DNA of 64,000 nucleotides from Adenophora triphylla var. japonica (taxonomy: Eukaryota > Streptophyta > Magnoliopsida > Asterales > Campanulaceae). Shown here one piece after another: positions 10,116 through 21,014 of this stretch. Below the pieces are notes generated by a model. That model did not search any database, was not told where the DNA came from, and worked only from the letters and a program-made list of their open reading frames with translations. The stretch is from positions 1-64,000 of the forward strand of contig JAFEMH010006973.1 of assembly GCA_022495995.1 (NCBI GenBank), written 5' to 3'. Positions within the stretch are counted from its first letter, which is position 1; each line of letters begins with the position of its first letter. Made by a program: the position numbers and the translations under genes.

Positions 10116-10463
10116 AATTCATTTTTCTTTTCAGTTGACAGTTAACAAGTCAAAATGTTAGTATGCTGGAGAATGTAATTTCTAGGGCAACGTTTGTAAT
10201 TGCGAGCCACACCGTTTGGGTCGAACTTTCAACGTATATGAATAGTCGACTCCTAAATATTTTTTATTGTCATTAATAATATTGTTCTTTCGGTTAAAAA
10301 AAAAAAACAGCTAGTCTGGTGCACAAGAATGGATATATACTTAATAATCTTATTTATTTCGTGGTAATGGCCAAGTGAAAGTGATGTATTTAGTGCTCAT
10401 TGCATTTAGCATCTAAAAGTTGACCTCCACTTAACTAGCGCTTTCAAATTATTATGTGTAGAC

Positions 10464-10707
10464 TTAGAACCTTTCAAAATCAATGTAGCCAATTGTGGAA
10501 ATAAAGGACAACCCCAAAGTGTCATGTGGGTCCATTTTCATTTATTTTGGTCCATTTGCCAATTATCATTCACAAATTTTGAATTTTAGAACCTTTCAAA
10601 ATCAATGTAGCATGTTTGTGGAAATATAGGACAACCCCAAAGTGTCATGTGGGTCCATTTTCATTTATTTTGGTCCATTAGCCAATTGTCATTCACATTG
10701 AATTTCA
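10464..10707. repeat. Tandem duplication, 122-bp period
   Basis: Two nearly identical units beginning TTAGAACCTTTCAAAATCAA start at 10464 and 10586. Both contain GGACAACCCCAAAGTGTCAT and TTTATTTTGGTCCATT. The surrounding 10125-10850 region holds no other recognised feature. Confidence 0.8.
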
Positions 10708-10850
10708 ACTAATTGGTAAGAGTCAATTGTGGAACGATAAGGAACGACTCAAACCCATTATTGATTAATGAGTTTCCAACTTGTGTTTTGGCCATGTTTG
10801 GAGTTGGATGCTGTTTTTTTTTTTTTTTTTTTTTATAGTATTAATATATA

Positions 10851-11144
10851 TTTCCTTCGTATCAACCTAATGAATATCAAAAAATTGGGCACAAAAATTA
10901 AAAAAAAAAACTAAGAGAGAAAATTAGTGTGAGGAGGTGTTTGTTAGTGTGAAAAATAAAATAGGATAGAGAATGAGTGGAATGAATAATAAGTTCATTC
11001 GTGTTGTGAGTATAAAATTAAAGTAGGAAAAAGAATGAGTGGGATGAATAGTGTAAATACCTTGCCATTTTGGGCAGTCTCCACTCACGTGGAACGAATC
11101 AAAAATGAAATAAGTATCCGATCAGGTGACGTGAGACGAAGGGA
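10851..11144. mobile_element. Stowaway-type MITE, diverged ends
   Basis: TTTCCTTCGTATCAACCT at the left and GTGAGACGAAGGGA at the right are imperfect inverted repeats with TA outside (10849-10850, 11145-11146). The interior carries the family words GAGAATGAGTGG and GTTGTGAGTATAAAA. Confidence 0.65.
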
Positions 11145-11228
11145 TATTTTCAGCTCATTAAAAAAAAACATAAAATAATCATGTTTGGAGTTGCATTTTC
11201 TTTTTTTTTTAATAGTAATTATATATAT

Positions 11229-11476
11229 TTTCTCCGCCCAATTCGAAAAGATATAAAATAGACTGCACGAAAATTAAGAAAAATGTATAGTAGAGTAAGT
11301 ATGAAAAGTGAATTAGGAGAGAGAATGTGAGAAAACGAATAGTAACTGGATAGTTATTGTGATAACAAGTGGGTCACATGAATAAATAAGTATTAAAAAT
11401 AATTCATTTTGGTAGTGTGCCTAAATTTGACATCCAAAATGAATTTTTTGTAAGTTTTCGAGTGGAACGGAGTGAA
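11229..11476. mobile_element. Degenerate Stowaway-like MITE
   Basis: CTCCGCCCAATTCGAAAAG near the left is mirrored by TTTTCGAGTGGAACGGAG at the right. The interior GGAGAGAGAATG matches the family. Exact ends and TA target are blurred. Confidence 0.5.
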
Positions 11477-11488
11477 ATATAATATGTA

Positions 11489-11605
<117 letters not shown>

Positions 11606-11770
11606 CAAAAATATTGAAATACATGAAGTTAAAATTGTTTAGCATAATAATAGCAAAATAGTCTTACTTTTAATTTTGATGATCAACTTAATTTAATTGA
11701 ATTTGATCACAAACATTAGGAGATCTAATAATAATAATAATAAATTACAAATATTACTATTATTGATCGT

Positions 11771-11772
<2 letters not shown>

Positions 11773-11821
<49 letters not shown>
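11773..11821. repeat. (TA)n microsatellite abutting a MITE
   Basis: TA dinucleotides run directly into the left end of the Stowaway element that follows. Confidence 0.9.
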
Positions 11822-11822
<1 letters not shown>

Positions 11823-12102
11823 TCCCTCCGTCCCAGAACAATGTTCGCATACACTGTTTGCACATATTTTAAGGAGGGAGTATTATATTGAAAGTGTTGT
11901 GAGTGTGAAAATAAAATAGGAGAGAGAATGAGTGGAGAGAATAGTAAATTATAATGGTGTTGTGAGTATTAAAATAATGTAGGAGAGAGAATGAGTGGAG
12001 GGAATAGTAAAGATTCCTTTCCATTTTAGGTAAGTTTTAAATGTGTGAAGTAAGTTTTGGGACGCCCAAAAGGGAAAGTGTGAAGATTGTTCGGACGGAG
12101 GA

Positions 12103-12103
<1 letters not shown>
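11822..12103. mobile_element. Stowaway-type MITE seated in (TA)n
   Basis: Starts CTCCCTCCGTCCCAGAAC and ends TCGGACGGAGGAG, with (TA)n on both sides. An internal GGAGGGAGTATTAT near 11873 looks like a second element end, so two elements may be fused or nested. Family interior words are present. Confidence 0.75.

Positions 12104-12199
<96 letters not shown>
12104..12199. repeat. (TA)n microsatellite between two MITEs
   Basis: An uninterrupted TA tract of about 96 bp separating two Stowaway elements in opposite orientation. Confidence 0.9.
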
Positions 12200-12200
<1 letters not shown>

Positions 12201-12473
12201 TCCCTCCGCCCCAATAAAAGTTTCACTAATTACTCAAAAGGGCGTCCCGTTAGAAGCTTCACCTTTTCTTTTTTGACAAAGAATCTTTACTATTTCCTCC
12301 ACTCATTCTCTCTCCTACATTATTTTAATACTCACAACACCATTATAATTTACTATTCCCTCCACTAATTCTCTCTCCTATTTTCAAATTACACTCACAA
12401 CATTTTTTTTCCCTCCCATTTCCATAATTTGCATGCCCACCCAAAATGGTGAAGCACTTATTGGGACGAAGAG
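12200..12473. mobile_element. Stowaway-type MITE, inverted relative to its neighbour
   Basis: Ends CTCCCTCCGCCCCAATAA and TTATTGGGACGAAGAG form an inverted repeat with TA tracts outside. The interior is the complement orientation of the family (CTCATTCTCTCTCCTAC, ACTCACAACA). Confidence 0.8.

Positions 12474-12500
<27 letters not shown>
12474..12500. repeat. (TA)n microsatellite
   Basis: Short TA tract between the preceding MITE and the degenerate one that follows. Confidence 0.8.
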
Positions 12501-12504
<4 letters not shown>

Positions 12505-12506
<2 letters not shown>

Positions 12507-12727
12507 CCCCCTTCGTTCCATAACACACTTTCCATTTTACTATTTTGGAAGTTTCATCATACTTTCTAAAAAATAAAATTATAATAATTCTTTATTCATA
12601 AAACTCAGTTGTTATATTCAGAACCACTATTGATTTAATATTTTATATTCCATTTTCTCTCTTCTATTCACTCACAACATCTACTTTTATAACTTTATTT
12701 CTTAATTCTCGTTCCCGATAATGGAGT
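12505..12727. mobile_element. Degenerate Stowaway-like MITE
   Basis: Begins CCCCCCTTCGTTCCATAAC and ends near TCCCGATAATGGAGTAT; the interior has TTTTCTCTCTTCTATTCACTC. Ends are imperfect. Confidence 0.4.
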
Positions 12728-12876
12728 ATATCTAAGTAAAGCACCCAGCCCAAACTTAAGAGCTTCCCACGTTAGCCCAATGGGCCCTATTAAATATTTT
12801 ACCATTCCTCAAGGCCATATACAATAATGGGCCGTATTATAGATCTCTCTGTAATTCGATTGCTCAAATATTAGTG

Positions 12877-12966
12877 TTTCCCTCCGTCCCCCAAGCAAAT
12901 GTTAAAAGAAAAAAAAATTGTTTTCTAAAAGCATATTTTTAAACATTCGTTTAGGCAGGAGGGAAT
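12877..12966. mobile_element. Short Stowaway-like MITE, about 90 bp
   Basis: TTTCCCTCCGTCCCCCAAGC with AAATGTT inside is mirrored by AACATTCGTTTAGGCAGGAGGGAA, giving a small foldback unit. It is much shorter than the other copies and probably an internal deletion derivative. Confidence 0.5.
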
Positions 12967-13326
12967 AGTTCTTATCATCAAATCATAGGATAATTTCATG
13001 AGCCCCAAATCATTCTGCGTAAAAGTCCAGACGAGATTCAAAAGTTCTCACTAAAATAGAAATCCAGATCAAAATATTATAAAAATTCAAAACCTAGATA
13101 TAAAAGTAATTTTAATCTTCTACCTTTGGGTATATAAGCTACTTAATAAAATATGAGATTTGTTTTATTTTTTAAGAAAATGTGAAAATTTTGAAGAAAA
13201 AAAAATACTTATATATCTAGATATAAGAGTAATTTTAGTCTTATACCATTGAATATAAAAATGACGGACATGTATAATATGTAAACGCGGATTTCTGTGA
13301 AATTTTATATCCCTTATAAGTTTTTA

Positions 13327-13559
13327 CTCCCTCCATTCCAAAATGTTTGTCTCATTTGACTTTTTTGTTGAACTTTGACCACAAATTTATGAGAGATTAA
13401 TCATTTTCATGAAATTCTAAAAATTGTTGCTGATAATATTATTAATGGTGAATCAATAGAAATTTTTAGAATTTCATGAACATAATTAAATTGTCAAATA
13501 TTTGTGATCAAAGTTCAACAAAAAAGTCAAAAGGGGCAAACATTTTGGGACGGAGAGAG
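13327..13559. mobile_element. Stowaway-like MITE, long-arm subfamily
   Basis: The left arm (CTCCCTCCATTCCAAAATG, then TTTGTCTCATTTGACTTTTT) is the inverted partner of the right arm (GCAAACATTTTGGGACGGAG). Homology continues almost to the centre, so the entire element is a hairpin. It belongs to a different subfamily from the GAGAGAATGAGTGG group. Confidence 0.75.
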
Positions 13560-13744
13560 AATAAGTTTGTTATATTTTCCTGGGGTTTCAGATCCATGAC
13601 CCCAAATCATACGGGTGACTTCATTGTGACCTTTTGACACGTAGAATTTCCTATTATTCTTATTTTTTAAATCTTGAAGCTGTATTCTTCCTAGTTTCAT
13701 TTGCAAATGAACAAAATTTCATTTTGTATATTGCATTTAAAATG

Positions 13745-13950
13745 GCACACTATAAATATGATTTTTTTTTTTAGTACTTCTTTATTTATGGACTCACTTG
13801 CAATAGTTATAATACTATCCACTTACTATTCTTTATTTCACATTCTTTCTCCTACTCTACTTTTTCTACTCGCAACACTTACTTTACTATATATTTTTCT
13901 TAATTTTCGCGTAATATCCGTTTTGTGTCTTTTCGGATGGATGGAGGGAG
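13745..13950. mobile_element. Partial Stowaway-like MITE
   Basis: Only the right end is clear: TTTTCGGATGGATGGAGGGAG followed by TA at 13951. The interior resembles the subfamily of the element at 2638. The left end is not identifiable. Confidence 0.4.
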
Positions 13951-14475
13951 TACTATATATTCTTGTTTAGATTACATTCTATTTGCAGAGCAAGTTACGT
14001 AAAGAAACTCAACTGGTCTTTCTTTTTTACTTTTTGGGGCATTTTTTCTAGCCAAAAAAACTACTGATCAATCAAGCAATTAATTTTTTTAAAAAAATAA
14101 ATAATTTTTATTTTGGTACGTAGGGATTGCTCTATAATATGCTTTTGTCCATGTAGTTTTAGCAATTTAGCAGTCTTCACTTATTAATATAAGTGGAGTT
14201 TGATAAATATTTGAAGTTTCTTGCATATAGGGTTTTATTCTCATTTTTTAGTTTCTCAATATGAAGCATCTCACCTGCAAAATGTTTTCGATCGGCTACA
14301 ACAAACTCACTCTAAAGAGAAAAAGGTCTCTTCTAACTTCCAACAGCTTCTTGTTGTTCTCCCTTCGTACATAGTGGCCTACTGTTCATTAACATGATTT
14401 ACATTTTATAATAATATTAATTACATCTTTTAATATATTATATTTTATTGGATATTCAAGAACATTATAACATGA
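13951..14475. other. Spacer, nothing recognised
   Basis: AT-rich intergenic DNA without coding or element signals. Confidence 0.5.
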
Positions 14476-14506
14476 CTAGTCTAACACCCGTGCGTTAAAC
14501 GCACGG
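14476..14506 (-). mobile_element. Probable Helitron 3' terminus
   Basis: On the minus strand a hairpin with arms CCGTGCGT and ACGCACGG (14506-14488) is followed by GTGTTAGA, CTAG and then T. Plant Helitrons end in a short GC-rich hairpin shortly before CTRR and insert 5' of T. The element would extend rightwards; its TC-type 5' end is not certain. Confidence 0.5.
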
Positions 14507-15193
14507 CCATAAAATTTAGAGAAATAACAGAAACTAAATTAAAAGAGTTACTATTAGTATAAAGGTTAATTTAGAAAAATATTTTTTAAATAAAAGGTAT
14601 TCAACAAAAATATATAATGACATTGAAACTTTTTCCATTATATTAATTGGTTTATTGTTGAAAGGAGAAATCATAAATAATGAGAATATTGGTATTTTAA
14701 TCATGAAGTTGGTACAATAACTATGTTTCTTACACCTTGTGAAAAATTTAAAAGTGACAAATATTTCAAACCAAGGGGAATATACTCTACTCTATAATTA
14801 TTAAATTTTAAAATTTTTTATAAGAACTAATAATAATTTTAAATTAATTGTTTCCACCAGACATACTATACATATTGAATTGGGACAAACTAAAGAGAAA
14901 TGTATACTGCTCTATGGAAAGTACATCAAGCTTTCACATACAAAACATCAAATACTTATATCCGTCTATATTTCATAAATATGTTTACATATAAAGGACC
15001 CGTTTCCTCGTATCTTGCATTCATAATCCTCTAATGTCCAACGCGATGGGTCTATGTTGACACCCATGTCCAAAAATCATAGTAGAATTGGTGCTTTTTT
15101 TTCTTAATTTTTTTACAAACTTGTAACTTGTATTCGTGCTCTAATTAAATGGATTGACGGACATGAAGCATAATGGAGTAGTCGGAGTAATGT
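14507..15193. other. AT-rich stretch, possibly Helitron body
   Basis: No coding sequence or recognised domain. It lies between the Helitron-like 3' end and the promoter-like array and may belong to either. Confidence 0.35.
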
Positions 15194-15608
15194 GATATTA
15201 ATCCCACATCGTCTAGGAAGTAGAAATTGAAGTGCTAGAAAATGAAGTAGTATATATTGAGAGACCTTAGCATTTGAAAACCAATAGGGATATTAGTCCC
15301 ACATCGTCTAGGGATTGAAATGCTAGGAAACTGAGTAGTATATATTGAGAGGTCTTAGCATTTAAATCCCAATAGGGATATTAATTCCACATCGTCTAAT
15401 AATTGAAATACTAGGAAATTGAGTAGTATATATTGAGAGGCCTTAGCATTTGAAAATCAAATGATATTAATCCCACATCGTCTAGGAATTGAAATGCTAG
15501 AAAATGGAGTAGTATACATTGAGAGGCCTTAGCATTTGAAAACCAAATGGGATATCAATCCCACATCGTCTAGAAATTGAAATGCTAGAAAATGGAGTAG
15601 TATATAAA
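15194..15608 (+). promoter_or_regulatory. Five tandem USE-plus-TATA promoter-like modules
   Basis: Units of 86-95 bp each carry the plant snRNA upstream sequence element RTCCCACATCG followed by a TATA box. USE positions are 15201-15211, 15296-15306, 15384-15394 (one mismatch, ATTCCACATCG), 15470-15480 and 15558-15568. TATA positions are 15251, 15339, 15427, 15513 (TATACATT) and 15601 (TATATAAA). The gap is 39 bp in unit 1 and exactly 32 bp in units 2-5. Plant U-snRNA genes use USE plus TATA, and wider spacing is associated with pol II, narrower with pol III. No known snRNA follows, so activity is inference. The array could instead be a repeat that contains these words by descent. Confidence 0.6.
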
Positions 15609-15698
15609 GGGTGTGTTTAGTAAATGACATTAGAGGGAATGAACCTAACCTTTATTTAGTCTAGGTTCTAGTTTGAGCGGGAAAATGAGGGGGGGGGG

Positions 15699-15723
15699 TT
15701 GAAGTGCTTTGCGCTTCAACCTT
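15699..15723 (+). other. 11-bp stem hairpin downstream of the last TATA unit
   Basis: GGTTGAAGTGC and GCGCTTCAACC pair around a TTT loop with one G-T mismatch, directly after a G10 run. If the fifth TATA box (15601) fired, a transcript of about 90 nt could end at this hairpin. No recognised RNA family. Confidence 0.3.
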
Positions 15724-15779
15724 TATATAGTTATAGATTCGAGGGAATTTGGGAAAACGTGAAGCAGAAGGGTTTAAAG

Positions 15780-16457
15780 TAGGGGTGGACATGGTTCGGT
15801 TCAAACCGCGGTTTGAGACCGAACCGAACCAAACCATGCAGTTTGGTTTGGTTTTTTTCTATAAATGGTTTAGCTTGGTTTGAAAATTTAATAAACCGTG
15901 TGGTTCGGTTCAGCTCGCAGTCTGGAACCTCAAAATCGAACCAAACCGAACCGAACCGAACCGATTCAGACCGAACCGCCGTTTAGAACCGTGAAACCGA
16001 ACCGTGAAACCGAACCATGAAATTCTTGCATTTGTAATTTTGTATCTTTATTTTAGACAATGTCTTGTAATTTGTTTTGAGATGGTTTCTTTTGTTGTAC
16101 TTGTTAGAACAATGAACTTTCAGTTTACTAAAACTCATTCCTATTTGGATAGTAGTATTTGTGTTTTATGTTTAATATATATGATTGCTAGTTTGATAAA
16201 AAAAATATGTAAAGAGCAATGCTTTTAGTTGGACAGGTTTGTAGTTCGGATAGCGGTCTAGACCGCAGTTCGGACCACGGTTTGAACCGTTTATGAAATC
16301 GTGGTTTGAGACCGAATCGAACCAAACCGAGGTGGTTTGGTTTGGTTTGAAATTTTCTATGGTTCGATTTGGATTGGGATTTTCCCAAACCGAATACTAG
16401 CGGTTTGATCTTCAAATTTCTTCCAAATCGAACCAAATCGAACCATGTTCACCCCTA
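15780..16457. mobile_element. hAT-type non-autonomous element with CGGTT-rich arms
   Basis: Terminal repeats TAGGGGTGGACATGGTT and AACCATGTTCACCCCTA are flanked by perfect 8-bp GTTTAAAG duplications (15772-15779, 16458-16465). Both arms are runs of ACCGAACC/GGTTCGGT variants; the AT-rich centre is unremarkable. No transposase. The element at 29787-30156 has related ends. Confidence 0.85.
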
Positions 16458-16653
16458 GTTTAAAGTGTTAGTTTTGACTCGTGAAATTCAAGTTTGGTCG
16501 GAAAATCTTCAAATTCACAAAACTTTTGACAACTCTGCATGAACTATTGATACCTATAAAAGTCATGGGATTCTCAGTTTGCCACTGTGTGTTAAAAGCC
16601 CAAAAGACATTATTTAGGCTCTCAAACGGGCCCTCAATGTTTTTATTGGTTTT

Positions 16654-18093
16654 TGATTTATTTATTTTTTGTAATTTTTGCTTAATTAGGGTTTTGATTG
16701 TTTTATACTCTAAATGTTCTTCTAGGTCATGATTTGTGACAAATTTAACAATATATTATTATTCCTTAGGATTTATTCACATCTCTTGAAACCTTTAAAC
16801 CGTTGTAGGTTTGTTCTAGAAATTTTTCGTGGATAAATTTTCTTTGTTGATTTTGTTGCGTCACACATCCCATAATTAGTAGTTATTAATAGCAAAATGG
16901 TCTGATTGTGATCATTTGATGTTCAACATCTGTCAGCTATGCAATCACAGGTTAAGTTTATCATGCTTTATTTTTTTTTAGCACATAATAATATTTTCTT
17001 TGTTTACGAAGAAAAAATATATAATTTAATAAATAAAAGTGATACAATTAATGTGGACTTCGATTCCTAAGAGAAAGTATAATAAACAGAAGAGCCGACA
17101 ATTTGGTGACTCAAGTGGGTTGGTTTCTTAAGTTAGGCTCTGATATTATCCAATTCTTAGACCCCAACTACATGGCATATCTTGGTATACTCAGAATGGG
17201 AAAACATAAAATATCCTTGTGTTTGTTTTCTCGTACTTTACTTGGGAGAATATGGCATATGTTTATTAAGGTATTTGGTATCTTTAGTTTCAATATTGTC
17301 GTATAATGTGAAAGCTCATCCCTCATTTATGTGATAATGTTGATACCTATCTTTATTTAACATTTCTCGTGGTTAATTTTAGAGAGCTCACCAAGTGGCA
17401 TTTTGAAATTTTTACATGGCATTGATTTAATATTTTAAGGGACAAATAATAATATAGTTCTTGGAGTGATTATCTGAAATCCGAAATTAACTAGTCAAGT
17501 ATTATTATATAAAAATTTTGGAGCACTAATCTCATATCCAATTGATTTTGAGGTATAACGTCATATTATTGGATTTGTTGTCATTTAATTTGGGGACGCC
17601 TAAATTAGGGGAATTAAACAAGCGAAATTCGGAACTACTTGAGATCTGCAGGGAGTGGTCGCGCACATCCGATAGCTCGGTCGCGCTAAGTTTCTGTCCA
17701 AACGGAGCGATTGCGCCCTTCGAAGCTAGCGATCACGCGCCCAAAGGGGGTGATCGCGCGGTAGGTCGGATCCGGGTTTTTAAGCGGCCAATCTGAATTA
17801 GGGTTGTAAAATCCCGCATGGTTAGGATTAGGGCATATAAATAGAGCCTACCCCCAATCATGTTTGCAGTTATTTTTGCTCATTTGTATTTTTAAATCTA
17901 GGGTTTGCATAGACAGAAATTATTTGACAAGAATTCGTACACAAGATTAGAGATAGTAACTTATTGATTTTCAGAAAATAATAATATTCTCTCCCTCTGC
18001 ACTTGGATATAGCCAAGTTGGTGAACCACATATATCTTTGTATTGTGTGATTGTTGCTTGTTTTCGATCTTCTACATAGACTCTATTCTAACA
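16654..18093 (+). repeat. Copia-A 5' LTR
   Basis: The left limit is where homology to copy B begins in different flanks (TGATTT...). The right limit is CTAACA, three bases before the primer site. A TATA box TATAAATA lies at 17835-17842. Upstream at 17657-17760 is a cluster of GC-rich words (GGTCGCGC twice, GCGATTGCGC, GATCACGCGC, TGATCGCGCG), part inverted to each other. Copy B differs by a SINE insertion and scattered CG-to-TG/CA changes. Confidence 0.65.
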
Positions 18094-18096
18094 AAC

Positions 18097-18107
18097 TGGT
18101 ATCAGAG
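18097..18107 (+). promoter_or_regulatory. Copia-A primer binding site (tRNA-Met type)
   Basis: TGGTATCAGAG, the usual plant initiator-Met tRNA complement, three bases after the LTR end. Copy B has TGGTATTAGAG at 58885. Confidence 0.85.
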
Positions 18108-18130
18108 TCGGTCAGGTTGAGAAAGGTCTA

Positions 18131-18286
18131 TGGTTGTTCCACTGCAAAAGAAGATGGGATCAGGAATTGAATCACCGTTCGACAAGTTTAATGGCAAGAA
18201 TAGTTTTTCTCTTTGGAAATTAAAATGAAAGCCTTGTTGAGAGACAAGGGGTGGCAGCTGTATTCGGGAATCGTCTGGATTCAAAG
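18131..18286 (+). pseudogene. Copia-A gag N-terminus
   Basis: The frame opens at 18131 (MVVPLQKKMGSGIES, then FDKFNGKNSFSLWK), the start of a Copia UBN2-type capsid protein that would package element RNA. A single-base loss in the LWKIKMK-encoding stretch near 18218 shifts the frame (copy B retains it). Sequence then continues recognisably to the Gypsy-1 insertion point, where the last five bases CAAAG are duplicated at 26346-26350. Non-functional. Confidence 0.8.
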
Positions 18287-21014
18287 TGTGGGGCCTCCCC
18301 AACTCCGGGACCTATAAACTCGTGCCCCAGCTGGAGGGTCCCCAAACCATCTCCTAAAATTCTTAAAACTTTTTGTTTAAATAATTGGAAAATTGAATAA
18401 CTTTTGAAAACAAAATGACATGACCTTTTTACTAGGAGATGATATCCACCTGCTTTAATTTACAACAGTACAACTAAAAATATTTATAAACCTTTATACA
18501 CAACTCTTTTCCCAGAGAATAACAACAACCACAAACTCCCATCTCCCAAACACTAAACGTACCCTGACAACCCAGAGGACGGTCCAACTCCCTTCCGGCC
18601 TCACCGGTCTGGTCTACCTGTCTCAGCTGGAACTAAAAAAAATTAAAGGGAGAAGGGGTGAGAAAGAATCTCAGTAAGCTATTATGCATGCAGCAAGATG
18701 CCAAATAAGATGCAACACATAAACAAGTTGTTCAACATCATATTTGGAATACGGTAAACACATTACGTTACCTGTCCTTACCTTTTCCCGTCTAAACAAT
18801 AAGTCGTACTACATGGGTATGGGCATACATCCTCATGGGAACCCATCCTCTATATGTGTGAACGGCTTAGGCCTATTCACGCCTTACAAGACCCATTTTT
18901 TAGGGAACCATGTAAGGTATCAGTATCCTATGAACTGCTTAGGTATATCCATAGTAACTGAGCCCCAAACTGTGGCCACAGTAGGGGAGGAGGTCACAGG
19001 TATAATGTAATCCGAGCACCTTATGGAACAATTTCTCATAAGTGATCGTATTCCATTATACCCCCAAAATCAGCTAATTACAACACATCATTTTCATATT
19101 CAAGCACATAACAGTTACTTGAAATCAAATCCACACATTGGGATAACAATATATAACATGGTACAATTACTCATGTTAACAACATATACAACATGGTACA
19201 ATTACTCATGTTTAAATCTCAATTAGTGTAACATATATATATAAACACTAATGAGTCAATATGATCCACATATGGTATTCATACTCAATCAACTGGAATC
19301 ATGCAACATGTAATTTAACAATCTTAAATAACAACAATTCAGCAACAGGGTATTAATCCTCCTGTTCAACTAATAGAGAAGTGCAACAATTATTTCATGC
19401 ACTAAATAAATCAATAACCATGTATAATTAATTACATATGGCACAAAGTAAATCTAGTAAGCCCGAGATATCCGTGTCGCACTATTAAACACTCCCTATA
19501 AAGGTTTCATAATCATTTACCAAGTTTTTATTAACTTTGGTTCAAGTTCCACAATTGCCTCTCGACCGATTTCAAGCCAATATTTAAAGCCTTTCCCAAT
19601 ATCCGTTTTGCCCAAGTAAAACATGGTTGTGAAGTATTAATGTTCTACTAGTATAATAGTTAAAGAGGGTTCACTTATGTTCTAAGTTGATTGGGTTTCT
19701 AGGCTTTGGAAAATGATTCAAAGTATACAGGGCATGGCACGACTCGTGCCCTTTGGCACGACTCGTGCCACTGCAGGCCCATTTTAATCAGCAAGGGTGA
19801 CACTTTTTACACGACTCGTTCTCACGAGTAGCCAAAGGGCACGACTCATGCCCCTTGGCACGACTCGTGCCAAGGCCAAATTCAGACACCAGATTTAGCA
19901 CATCAGCAACAACCCCAAAACAAAAGCCAATTTTCCACTTCACCAAGCTATGCCAACAGACCAAAACCAGTTCATATACCATTTTGTCCTCCAACTACAT
20001 TCAACCCATGCCATAGAACATATACACCATGCCCAATCAAACTATTTCATTACCCTTTGTCATGTTATTCAACCCATAAACCTACTCCCTCCAAGCCCTA
20101 TACATATATATACCACCTTCCCAAATTAACCCAACCATTTTATCACCCTTTTCTCTACTACTTTCCAACACCCTATTTCAACATTTCAAAACCCAATTAA
20201 CCATGTAAAAATTATTAAAATTCATTTGTCCCTCAAAATTTCCCAAAATCTTAACATACTCATTTCACAATCCATTTTCCTTTTATTTTATTCCTACAAC
20301 CCAAAATAAATCCCGAAATTTAACAAAAACCAAATATTTTGATCCCGTAATACCAAATATCATTTAGAACACATAATATCAACATTTATATTAATATGAT
20401 CAAATATTAGAAAGGAATCATAATAACTTACTCAAAATATGCCGAAATAAAAAGACGATTTGATCAGCTTCAAATGTTCTTCTCGGCTTCCTGATCGCTC
20501 TGCCGCAGTCGGATCATAAATCGGATTAACGGTTGATTTTTAGGGATTTTTGAAAGAAATTAAATCAAAAGGATTTTGGGACGGAAGAAATGAATTTTCT
20601 CTTTTTCTTTCTCTTCTCCTCGAGCCTTTCTCTGGAATGATCCGGACCATGAAGGAATGAAGGGGATATATATAACCCCAAGTTACCCCTTAGCCCTTTT
20701 AGAATTCAAGGTATTTCATTTAACTATCTTAGGCTTCCCTTTTGACACCTAGGCCCTTCAACCTTTTATAAAACTTTTTATTTAATTTTCAAAAATTAAA
20801 ATATTAACTATCAAAATATTATTTATTTCATTTAGACATTAAATACTTAAAATTAATTTATTAGCATCACTAAAATGTCAAATCAATTATTAAAATGTTA
20901 AAACTAACACATAAATATCTCACTTATTATGAAATGCAACCAATAAAATGTTACGGCCCCGCTCCACGTGCCCAACACGTGAGTAAAATGGTGCCTAGAT
21001 TTCGGGTCGTGACA
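18287..21014 (-). repeat. Gypsy-1 left (3') LTR
   Basis: Read on the minus strand it begins TGTCACGACCC and ends GGGGCCCCACA-like. A TATA-like TTATATATATCCCC lies at 20665-20674 (minus), so the U3 is short and most of the LTR is R/U5. GC-rich palindromes GGCACGACTCGTGCC lie at 19736-19750 and 19755-19769, with variants at 19837-19853 and 19855-19873. A block at about 19001-19065 is conserved with Gypsy-2. Confidence 0.85.

Noticed and set aside
16004..16228. 74-codon plus-strand frame
   Set aside because: It lies inside the hAT element 15780-16457, partly in its CGGTT-rich arm, with no recognisable domain.
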